Assembly (NCBI RefSeq): GCF_028453695.1
Contig: NC_135781.1
Coordinates: 6,708,779-6,772,778, forward strand
Length of the DNA stretch: 64,000 bases
Direction: 5' to 3'
Source of the DNA: Augochlora pura
Lineage: Eukaryota; Arthropoda; Insecta; Hymenoptera; Halictidae
Part shown: one piece after another, positions 36,816 to 47,652 of the stretch
How the letters are laid out: each line of letters starts with the position of its first letter
Position numbering within the stretch: position 1 is the first letter of the stretch
Notes under the pieces: generated by a model
The model's database searches: none
Told to the model about the DNA's origin: nothing
The model's input: the letters and a program-made list of their open reading frames with translations, nothing else
Translations under genes and position numbers: made by a program

Positions 36816-37281
36816 GGAATGGCCTGAATCTAAAACGAAAATCTATATTTTAGAAATGTAACTTTACACAACACTTCCGGTTTCGATCCTTGCGTGTTTT
36901 CATTTAATTTGTGGTTCGAGTGTACATAACGGAATAATCGAAGCAAGAATTCAACTCGATCCACGGAAAAGAGTTAAATCGACGTTTCCAAAAGCAGTTT
37001 GGACACAAAGAAATCTCAGAGGTTGCCTGTGGCGTTGGCTCGCCTTTTCGCCGGCTTTGGAGTGAACCAAGCGCTGATCGTTGAAGATGGTTAATCAATT
37101 CAGCCCGCACGGTAACTGCCCTCGGGGCCCGGTCCCCTTCTGGGTCCCCTTCCGGTGGTTTTTCAGACCCCGGTCGAAGCCACGACCGTCGGGCACGGTA
37201 ATGTCGCAAGTTCTCGGTCAGCTGATTCACACCGGCTTCCCAGCTGACTCTTAATTTCCCCTATGGCGGACGGGTCTCCGT

Positions 37282-37360
37282 GGCGAGGTGAAGCGAGGCG
37301 AGGCATGGCGCGGCGGGGCGCGGTGCGGTGCGGTGAGACGAGGCGAGGACGGGGCGGGAG
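37282..37360. repeat. GC-rich minisatellite-like tract
   Basis: Degenerate GCGAGGCGAGG, GCGGTGCGGTG and GAGGCGAGGACG units. The open frames through this tract on both strands are products of the repeat, not genes. Confidence 0.7.
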
Positions 37361-37751
37361 AGGCCGGTCGTCTCGCAATTTTCCAGTGTCCAGTCGGTCG
37401 AACGACCGGTCCTTGTGGCATCGGTGAATTCGCATACGTGCACCGGGAACACGTTCCTTCCTCTCCGTTTCTTCGACAGAGCGGGAACGAGATGCGGCGA
37501 GGAAGGAGGGGGCGCGGAGAGACAAAGAGCCAGTCGAAGCACTCACACCGACACCACCGATTCCTGTGAACGTTCGAGGGCAGGTAGCAACCTGTCTGCT
37601 GGCTAGCCTGGCTCGAGTGACTCAGGAGAACCTGATGACTGTAAAGTGAAATGAACTCGGCCCCGGATCCGGCTAGACTAGCACCGTGTAACGTCCTTTT
37701 AACGCCGCCAAGTCGCTGCCTCTGCTCGCTTTGCTTCGCTTGCTGCTAACT

Positions 37752-37757
<6 letters not shown>

Positions 37758-37791
<34 letters not shown>

Positions 37792-37813
37792 ATCTATTTA
37801 TCTATCTATCTAT
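37758..37813. repeat. (CT)n plus (TATC)n microsatellite
   Basis: About 31 bp of CT repeat followed by (TATC)n/(TATT) units. Confidence 0.95.
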
Positions 37814-40800
37814 TCCTCCTCTTCGTCATCATCGTATCTCTCTCTCTCTCCTGCTCTCTCGGATTCGCCGTTCCTCTTCGTGGTTTCAATGGAAACCTCT
37901 CCTTCTACTCGGCGAGCTCGTGTTCGCCAGCCCGACGAACGGAAACGCGGATATATTTTTAGACGACCGCTTCTTCGCCGGCTCGGACTTGACCCACGCG
38001 GTATTAACGGTGTCACGCGTGTTTATGCCAGGCTTCTACCTGTTCCGCGAGCCTTAATTGGCGCTTGATTGGCCTAATGGCGGCATAGGGACCAGAGTTT
38101 TTCGAGCGCAGCCACTGCGGCGGTGCGCGGCGGCGATCGTTGGGGGAAGCGAGAGCGAGCTCGGTTCTCGAGGGAGACGAGGAACACCGGGCTCTCGCTG
38201 GTTCCTCTTTTTTTGGGACGAGAGTGTTCGGGTATAAGCGTGGACACTTGTCAGGTGCCGGGGAAAAATGGTGTATGTACTCGGGAAACTGCTCGTGTGT
38301 GCACTACCTGCTCCATAGACCTTAATTGGTGCTCGATCGAGGGAAAACGCTGAGAGTTTTTCAACTGATAAAGTTGAGGGGATGTTTTTCGGGGGCTTAA
38401 GGATTTTTGGTGATTGTTTGGCTTTGCTGGCTTGTGGCGAGACTGCTACACCTTTTCGCGATACGATAGTTTAGATATCCACTCATGTAAAAGTACAAAA
38501 TGCTACAAATAATGCTGAGCATAGCGTGTATATGGTTGAAGTTTAATAGAGTGCTAATTACTAGACCTCAATCTTTATACACTTAGGATGATAATTGGAT
38601 ATATCAAATATACGATAACAAAAACATGGTAAGATCCTAAAACTACTATTATATTTCTGGTAGCTTAAAATTGATTGAAGGAGAAATAGATGAAAATTTG
38701 CAGTCTAGTTACTAATTATTTAAGGTTAAATTTTCGTTTAATTGATACGTATTAATGAATGAATACACTCTACATCAAGCTTTATTTACAAGCGCCACGT
38801 ATAGCATTTATTGCAACATTTATCGCCTATAACGTATCTGCGATCAATGGACGCTGGAGAAATTCATGAAAGAAACGATCGTGGAACGCGATTGAGGGGG
38901 TGCTAGCTGGATATCGCGACCAGAGTCAAATTGAAAGATAATTGACGCGCGGAGAACGAACGGGTTCAATAATTTTCACAATCATCGGCGCGGATCGCAT
39001 TAAACCCGTGACCCCACGGCTTAGGAACAGGCGGCGGCGGCACGGGCTGTGAAACAGGCTTGTGGAAACAGGCTGGCTGCGTTGGCTCTCGGCGGCGGTC
39101 CCGTTTGTCTTGTCTCGTTCCACATCTCGCGGTACGTTCGCGATCACGCACTTCCTCGGTTTTCCTGCAATTTCAGCGCATAATTGGCGGCGAGGCTTCA
39201 AGCACCGTCGCGACAAACGAACTTCCGTTAATTAGTTGCCACCCGCGAAACAATCGGAGCGTCCCGACGGTACCGATACCTGGTTGTTTATACGTGCCAA
39301 CCGAACAGCGTCTGGTCGCCGAATAAACGCGACAAATAATTTTCAGTGAACTCTTTATTCAATTATCACCCTGGTTGCAGTGCAGTCGAATCAAAGGTTT
39401 TCCGACGGAAATGAAATTAGTAGTTAAGATTATACAAATTTTTTACAAGTTAATCGTTATTTTCAGTTTCATCTGTAAAAATTAGAATATTGTTCAATTT
39501 GAATGGATTTTTTTAGTAAGTAGGTCGTAAACTTTATTCATTTATTCAGTTGAACCTAACGCTCTATCTATTGTTTCGCGAATTAATACAACCACAGTTT
39601 AGTTCACTTGTAGTTTAGTTCACTTGCACCGTTATGCACGCTGATGCGATTCAAGACGAAAATCGTTCGTTAAATAAACTGCTCTCCGAGCACGAAATTT
39701 CGAGTTAACACTTGTTGCTCCGTATAATAAATTTGCAAACTTCCATCGATTTGTTTAACGAAGCGTTAACTCGCGTATCGAAGCGATCGGTGTACGTCGG
39801 TTTTAATTGAATAAACGTTACCGCCGTGCCGGAGAACACGAAATAATTCTCTTCGACCAACGCGATAAAGTCGGTCACTCCTGTCCTAGCATCACAGTTG
39901 CCTTTTCATTACGCGGGTCTCTGTGCCGCCGAGCGGTTGATTCGTGAACGTGTTCCTTCGTTACTTTCGTCTGCGAAAGAAAATCGCTCGTTACCTGACC
40001 CCGTTTCATTAACAAATTAAATAGACGACGTCTGAAAGTTCCAGGCAAGCTCGTTCGTCCAGCAAACTCGAGACAATAATCGAGCCGCTATAAAACTAAT
40101 TTTTCCACAAAATTCTTCACTCCAACAAACGAACCGAACTTATTTTTCTAAACAGCGCGTTCGAAATATCTGATTGTAATACTGGATCATATGAAAAATA
40201 AAAGTTATTTAGCTCCACGTCGTTTAATTTAAGCGTTCTTCTAAGCAGTATGTATGAACATTTTCTCTGCGATATTAAACCATGCAAAACGCATTGCGAA
40301 TAGTTTCGTAACTCCAAGTCATCTATTTCTCCCCTGATAAATTTCGAAAAATGATCAACCGTTCCAGCGAGCTGCAGCAAATTGCAGCTAGATCGTTTGA
40401 TCATTCACCGTCCCGTTAATTGCTCGAGTTTCGTCATCGCAATCGTGCCCTGGTCGGGGTCTCCGAATCTTCCGGTCGCGAATGGTAAATGGGATTCCAC
40501 GCGGCATAATTGCTGACCTCTTTGCAACGATATACGCGGTCCGATGATTCCTTGCCATCTGGCCTATATACCGGCCGCCTACGAACGGCAAGAATCTCTG
40601 GGACAATGTGTATTCCGATTTTAAAGTGGAAGCGTGACAGGCATGATGAATTCAACTCGTAAGACCCATGCGATGTGGTAGGTGGAAAGGATATGCCGGG
40701 ATCGAAGCGCGAAATAGATCTGCCGTGCCGCCATGAAATTAAAGAGGGCTTCATCGGAGGGCACGGATAATTAGTCAGCATCTCGGTATCGCGGCTAATT

Positions 40801-41656
40801 ACGCACCGGGTATCATCGATTCCTGGCGAATTAAATTACGCAACCGATCCAGCTACAATCTAGCCTCCAATCCATCCAGCCGCAGCGATATTTTGCGCAG
40901 ATACTACTCCCGAATGATGTTCCAATTTTTAATAGCTTCCTTGGATTCGATCAAAATTTAATCCTTTTCCGAGCCGTTTCTTTTACGGTTCCAATGATTA
41001 GAAGTTTCTCGGTCGCAGCAGTTTCTTAGAAGAAAAAGAGGATATACATTCATTCTGCGCCGAACTCAAGATTTAAAGGGATTTGGACTTCAGAAGATTT
41101 AATACTTAAAAGAACGAAATCAGGTTTTACAATTAAAATTCCGGTCACTGGTTCGAGTTCAGACGTTCCATAAAACTGAGCCGGGGCTCTTGGAAACAGT
41201 CTCACGTTTCCCTTGGAAGCCTCTCTGCCGATGATAGCGTATTGAGAGGCGTCAGCAAACGACAAACAGCGCGTCGGTGGCGTCAGAAGCCACGCGTTGC
41301 GAGAGCAGCGAGCGAGCGAGCCACTCTCGTAGTTCCGCTCGTTAGCTCGGCCCGCAATCGAGTTACACCTCTGACAATGATTTATGCCAGGCCACGCATA
41401 TTGGCAAAGAGTCGCGGCTTCGTTTTGAGGCGGCAGCTATCGCCAGGAAATGTCATTTGGACTCGTACGCGGCTCGCGGTCGTCTGATCTCTCGACGGCA
41501 ATGAAAATCGGTAGACTTCTCGCTTTAGAATGCCCGGCCTTCTTTATTGCCTCCTGGTGACGGTCGTTTCGGACTCGGCGTGCACGGATCAAGGTTCGCT
41601 CGAATCTTAGCCTGCCGGCTCGAGAGTTGTTCCATCTTGTTAGACGCGGCGATGCT

Positions 41657-41780
41657 AGCCAATAGGGAACCAACCGGAGGTCTAGATAGTTGGCAGAGAT
41701 CTGTGGACAATTGCTTGTGAACCTTAGAGGACAGCGGTTGTTAAAGCCAATAGGGAACTAGGTGTCTAAATAGTTAAACT
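41657..41780 (+). repeat. Tandem duplication, period 88 bp
   Basis: AGCCAATAGGGAAC at 41657-41670 recurs exactly at 41745-41758. In both copies it is followed by a GGTSTCTARATAGTT segment with a small indel. Confidence 0.7.
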
Positions 41781-42099
41781 GTTGGAGCTCGTGGATGCCT
41801 ATCTTGGAATTTCCACCCGCTTCGGCCTTTTGTTATTTATTATCACTACGTAACCCGTCAAAGTTGGCCAGCCGCTAATTTTTTAATTCGCGGTTATTCA
41901 GATTGTAATTGATAGATTTTAAACGTAATTATTAAACTTCGAATAATTAATAGTTCGATATTAGATTTTGAACAACCAATCAAAGGATTCCGGTCTTTAA
42001 GCAATTGTTTCGTAAACCTTCAAGGATATCCGGCATTCCATTGCGCTGCAGTAGTTGGATTTTTAGAAAGGTATTTTTTTTGATATAAGAGTTTAGACA

Positions 42100-42260
42100 G
42101 TCTCTGAAAGGATTTCAAAGTGCTCGAGCGTCTGGAAGGTCCCCGAAGAATCCTTAAGGGACCCAGGAAGACTTTTAACGACCCTCCAGAGAATCCCAGA
42201 AGCCCTTAGCCTGGTCCTTGGAGGACTTCGAAGGTCCTCGGGACACTTGTAAAATGCGCC
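42100..42260. repeat. Degenerate GGTCC-rich short repeats
   Basis: GGTCCCCG, GGTCCTTG and GGTCCTCG, each next to GAAG or GGA, recur together with inverted GGGACCC forms over about 160 bp. It looks like a decayed tandem array. Confidence 0.35.
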
Positions 42261-43076
42261 AGGGTTTGAGAGGGCAAGAAAAGGGGCCGGTGACCAAAGA
42301 TGGTTGGGGATGTGGAAGTAGTTCGAGATCCAAGAAACCTCTTCCTGCTTTTCTAGGCAGCGTAACCCCTTTACTTGACAACATCGCGACGTCGATTGGC
42401 ATAATATTCGATAGTCGCAGACCATAGTCTGCTCCGAGAAGATTAATACACTGCGAACTATCGCTATAAAATCACGAAAAATTTTTAGTTTTTATACATT
42501 GCACAGTTAATGTAGAAATGAATGTAGCATGTCATATTTCAAACTATATCAAAAAATATTTTTCTAAAAAAGGAATAAATTCTATGCAGCAGAGGGTGAA
42601 AGAAAAGTAATATATTCTTGTTTCTTAACTATGGTAAAATACAATAAAAAGAAATTATAACGATCATTCAGTAGATCTCGAATATGGCATGCGTCGTTCA
42701 TTATATGATTCTCTACTTATCGGAGTGTCCTGGGACTCCTTAGATCATGGATCTGTCTCGCTAATTTCTCCACGAGCATCCCACGTAACCACCCAATTTC
42801 ACCATAACCATCTCATTTCGCGCTAACGCCCGGTTGCTATACGATCGCGACCCTGCAGCATTTCGAGCACCCCGAATCGATGGTTCTACTCGCGATGAAT
42901 ATTGCAGACCCCCACTGACGTTACTCCGTCAAGCCCGGCCCCTCTGCTAATTCGAAGGAATCATCGATCTCGCGAGATCTACGACGATCTCGCGGCGATC
43001 CTTCAAGCATCCAGACGCGACCGCGCCCAGACAGGAAGACATCAATTTCTCAGAAGCCAGACCTCGCCGCTCTCCG

Positions 43077-43091
43077 CCCCCCCCCCCCCCC
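43077..43091. repeat. C15 homopolymer
   Basis: A run of fifteen C. It is interruption-free and liable to sequencing or assembly length error. Confidence 0.9.
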
Positions 43092-43503
43092 TGGCAAGCT
43101 TGTTCCAAGAAGCTTCGCCATTGCCGCAAACCACTTGGCACACCGGTGTCCCTCATTCTGTGACATAATCGCGGGAGAACCGCGCTTTGTAGGTGGATCC
43201 GACGCGAAGATGCACGGACGTTGTGATTCCGAAACGATTACAACCGCGATTGTCATGATAAACTATTGGATCGTTGAACGAACCAACTGAGACGCGATTC
43301 CGACGCAATGGCCGGTTCTTGAAAATTCCGTTTTCGAAAATAAATGCTTTCGCGAGGAATTTGTTGTACGAGTTAATTTCAATGTTGCTAAAAATTTGAG
43401 CAAATGTGTTTTCATTAATTTTGATGGAGAAATGAATCACTCTTGGCGTGGTGTTTAAAGTACTACTTCGATTATCAGTTCAAATGTTTCATTTCCCAGT
43501 ATT

Positions 43504-43778
43504 AGTCTTCTTTCCTAATTTTTCTTTTTCCTCTTAATTTTTTCTTAAGTAAGACTATATTTAGTCGGGAAAATTCCACGTTTCTTAAGTCGAGTAAGAG
43601 CTCAAGAAGCAGACATTTACCCTAATTTCGCAGTCAATATATTAAACATTGTTTGAATTATTTAGACCTTTGGTTGGAGTGCACTTCGAATGCATAAGCT
43701 AGCATTGCATTTAGTCGAGAGATTTCTTCGTTCCTGAAGTTCAGTCTGATTCCAAGAGTCAGTCTTCTTTCCTGATTT
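43504..43778 (+). repeat. Mosaic of degenerate direct repeats
   Basis: AGTCTTCTTTCCTAATTT (43504-43521) recurs at 43761-43778 with one difference. A 32-bp block starting ATTTAGTCG (43559) recurs from 43709 at 25 of 32 positions. The order of the blocks is A-B then B-A, so this is not a simple tandem copy. Confidence 0.6.
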
Positions 43779-44534
43779 AGTAGCCAATGTTTCAAGAGTC
43801 ATTTAAATCAGTCGGATCTGGGTAAACAGAATTTCATTTTACATGATGCAGTAAACTAATTGAACAATGAGTTAACAATGCTATGGCACCCTGTTTTTTA
43901 AAATAAAACGTTGTCTTATTAATATTTTTTTTTAAATATTTTATAAAACTATCTAGTTTGAAACTGCCCAATTAAATGTATAAAAAATACTATCGGGATC
44001 CTGAGGGATTCGAAGTCAAATGACGAGTCACTAGGTAGCACACCTGCGCGCATGCAGATAGCAAACTTCTCCAATTAAAGAGTCCCGTATGACAGAGATC
44101 GCGGGTCGGATAAACCGGCAATTAATCGGTCCACCAAATCGACGGGCCAACTAGCGTCTTTCTTGCAGCCTGCGCTGGCACACCGTGGAAATTAGTTCGT
44201 TACAGATTGTTCATACCAAACTCGCATCCTCTCTCTCTCGGCTGATCGATTTCTCAGAAGCATTTCGCATCCGCGGGTTCTCTGAATAATGCAGCATTAG
44301 ACGGCAGATTTGACGCGTTTGTGAGAAACGTGGGCGTTGCGAGATAACGTCGGATTCCACGAGGTTCTTGGGAAAAGAGTTTCGGTTTTGTTCGACCGCG
44401 GCGTCTAAAATACGCTATTAAATGGTTTTGTTTTCGACGGGATTTTGAAGAAGATTATGCGAAAGAATACGCGGTGCCAAGAATTTAGTATAAACGCGAA
44501 GATCTACCACAAATTCCATTTCATTTAACAGTAT

Positions 44535-44811
44535 AGATTAAAAGTTGCTTGATAATTTTATTATAAAGGTGTACGATTGCCTCAATGTTTAAAAACAGTA
44601 AAATGCATAGAGTCGGGAGCTGATTAGAAAAATGAAAGTCTGGCAGAAATATAATTCTATTTAAGAATACAATTTGAAAAGTTTTGGATAATTTTACATA
44701 AAAAAACAGACGATTGTTTGAATTTAAAAAAAAAAGAAGAAATGCATAGTGTAGAGACTGGAGTACAACAATAAAGATCTGGTAGAAGTATGATCGTAAG
44801 TTCAAGGATAC
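44535..44811. repeat. Tandem duplication of a 136-141 bp unit
   Basis: Unit 1 (44535-44670) and unit 2 (44671-44811) align end to end. Shared pieces in order are GATAATTTTA, ACGATTG, AAATGCATAG, GAAAGTCTGGCAGAA against TAAAGATCTGGTAGAA, and the ending AAGRATAC. They are AT-rich and non-coding. Confidence 0.8.
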
Positions 44812-46539
44812 GCAAACGTAAGCATTAATTTACAAAATCGTATCGAACAATTGCGCTTGGTTTGCATCAAACGAATTCCGTCGATTCCGTCGATGATTTT
44901 TACGAACGATCGGTTTCTTCTATCATCGAACGACAATCCTGGTTGCTATATCTTTGATTGTTGGCGCGTGTCACTTATCTCCGTGTAGCAGACGGCGGTT
45001 TTGATACTGCTGCTATTGTCCTAGGTCCCGTCCAAGCAGAACGTTTGATCGTGGGTAGAAAAATTCAGGTCAACGGTGCGTTGAGCTCTGATTAACGAGA
45101 GGCCGTCTATGTATTTCGTTCCCAACGGAAAAAAGACGAAAAGAGAGAAAAAGAGAGCACGCGGCATTCGGTGGCCCGTGTTTTCGAGTGGCCATTTTTC
45201 TCGGATCTTTTTCGTTGGCCTCTTTCCACGTCTTCCGAGCCTCTCGCTGTTCGACGCATTTTCATCGAGCACACGCAACGTTACCGTGAAACGATAATAT
45301 TGTCGACGTTACCGCGAAAAGAGCACCTCTCTCTTTTTCCATTTCTTTTCCCTTCCTCTGCATTCGGTTCCGCTATCGGAAAAATATTTTCTTCGGCGAG
45401 TATATGACTCACCGGGGCGAGGTGAAAACCGCCGAGAAACTATTTTAATAACAAGTCCCGGGGTCGGTCGCGGTTTTCTCGGGTCGGGAAGCTTTCTCGT
45501 TTGCTTGTGGCTCGCGCATGCGTTCCCACGTGTGTGAAAAAATTCGCGAACTTTGGCAACGACTTTGAGAATTCGGCCAGGATTACGCGGACCCCGTTCT
45601 CTGACTCACGTCGCAACGTGCATCGACGATCTAGCAAGGTTGAAATTATTCTACGATGAAGCCCTTACTTGATTCGAGTGCCGAATATGCTTTTCAAACA
45701 TTGAAAGTGCTGCTCCCCACTGGATAAGTTTTTATCTTCGTAGAATTACATCTCAAGTTTTAATTGCTTCTCAATATTCTATTATTCGTGTTTGTGCATT
45801 TAGGACAAAACTGAGTAGATTGTATCGATATATTGTTCATTATTAATGAATTACCTGTTGGTTGCAATTGATTACGTCGAATAATGCAGGCGTTAGGATA
45901 ATGCACATTAAATGTACCACTTACGTTACGTTGTTCTTTATGACACAACCTTCCTCGTGTATTACTAGCTTCGAATTTTGCCAAAAATGATTTTTGATTC
46001 AGCAATTATCATGTCCGGCTTCACTGTCCTCGTGGAAACAGAACACAACCTTTTCACCTAGATACGAAACTCTTGTCGGCAACAACTGATGATCGCGATC
46101 GGACTGTTATCGAGCGGACAGTTGCTTATCCTCTCCGTAGCGAAACGCGACGGGATCGGAGTTACTTGAACGAAGCCCTCGTAGCCCTTAACCCGAAAAT
46201 CGAATGTGATATTCTTTTCGCAGTCGTTGCGTCTTGACGGCGATCCGCGAGGGCCGCTCATCATTCTCGTGGAATCCATTCAGCCGGTTATTATAAGTAC
46301 CCGTTGGAGCGCGATGAATACTCAGGACGATGAACTTAAACGCCCTTCGCACAATAGACCCTCCAAGCTCGCCCTTTCTTCTATCTGGCTTGGGAAACGA
46401 CCAGCTGGGCTGTAGTGGGACCAAGTCGAGCAGAAGGGAGAAAACAACAGAAACAGGACGAATAAAACTTGAAACGCGCGGCGCTAGAAGCTCGGTCCCG
46501 ATGTCCGATTAACGACTAACTGTTATAGTTATCGCGTGG

Positions 46540-46860
46540 CCCGATCGCTTATCACCGATCGCCGGCTAACAGGTAATTAAATTTAAGGCCGACGGAATGG
46601 TTAATCGGGGAGCAATTACGGTTTTAGGATTGTCGCGCGGAACAGGCTCGACGACGGCGCGCAGACGACTGTATTTATCGAACAATTAAACGATGGAATT
46701 GCCCGATTCCAGCGACCGGGGCTCTTAGATCACGTCGGTTTACATAGGCGATCGCATAAAGTTAATTACAGTCGTCGCCTAGCAGCGGCGGCGGCGACGA
46801 TCGTTAACGGTGCCGTTCGTTTTCGTTAATTGCACGGCCGATTAATTCGATTCGATGAGT
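46540..46860. promoter_or_regulatory. Candidate intronic enhancer rich in homeodomain cores
   Basis: GC-rich sequence is interspersed with GGTAATTAAAT, GTTAATCGGG, GCAATTACGG, AGTTAATTACAG, CGTTAATTGC and CGATTAATTCG, plus CGGCGGCGGCGACG. Dense ATTA cores in CpG-rich surroundings are typical of insect conserved non-coding elements. Conservation itself cannot be seen from one sequence. Confidence 0.3.
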
Positions 46861-47387
46861 GCCGCTCGGATTTTTCTTGCGACCGCGGGATGCACGTGGT
46901 CGCGTGCAGAGTCGCTAGCTGCGGAATGCGGTCCAAAAATACGATCTCAAATAATTTTGCATTCCGTGCCGCGAAACGGCAAACCGGCTATTATTAGTTC
47001 GCCGCACGCTGATCACTTTGATTCCTTTCCTATACTCTCCGCCTCTTTTATTTTTTTTCAATCGGTCGAAGGTGTACACGCCTTCTATTATCGCTCGTCG
47101 TTAGAATAATAAGCCCGTCGTTCGAGCTCGGGCGAAATGGGCGGGACGATAGACCGGGAATTGCAACGCGTGCAACGCTAATTGCTTGTTGCTCTTTGAA
47201 ACGCGGGCCGCGGTGGTTGGACCACGCTATCTCTCTCGTCCTCCGCGAATTTTTTAATCGAAATATTTTCGGTGATCCGAAAAATTTTTCGGATTCCAGG
47301 TTTTTTTTAATAAATCGGTTACACCGGTCTTGCCACCCGGTGTTTTAATTGTAATTATTATTTCTGGTAGAGACGAATTCAATATTA

Positions 47388-47652
47388 CTAGGGTTAGTGG
47401 AACTGGTTACTGTAGCGTGACCGGTTGTCGTGTCTATGCTTTGTTTTCTGGCATAATTAACTTTATTTTACGTTGATTATTTTTCAATGTGTCGAATAAG
47501 ATACTGGATTTTTGTCATTCATTTGTTTGGTTTATTTTTTAATCAATGATACTAATATGTCTTATTGGATAAATGCAATGTTAGTTACGTCAGAAGGCAA
47601 ACCATGGGCCCAGCAATTTGTCATCCTACAGTAACCGGCACCGCTACCCTAG
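47388..47652. mobile_element. Inverted-repeat (MITE-like) element, copy B
   Basis: The left arm, from CTAGGGTTAGTGGAACTGGT, and the right arm, read on the minus strand from CTAGGGTAGCGGTGCCGGTT, align over about 80 bp each. Shared pieces include GGTTACTGTAG, TTTG.YTTCTG and TAACT. The element is about 265 bp, bounded by CTAGGG and CCCTAG, and non-coding. Both arms also align to 35,321-35,398, which defines a family with copy A. Confidence 0.75.

Noticed and set aside
37163..37606. Overlapping open frames on both strands
   Set aside because: They are products of the GC-rich minisatellite-like tract.
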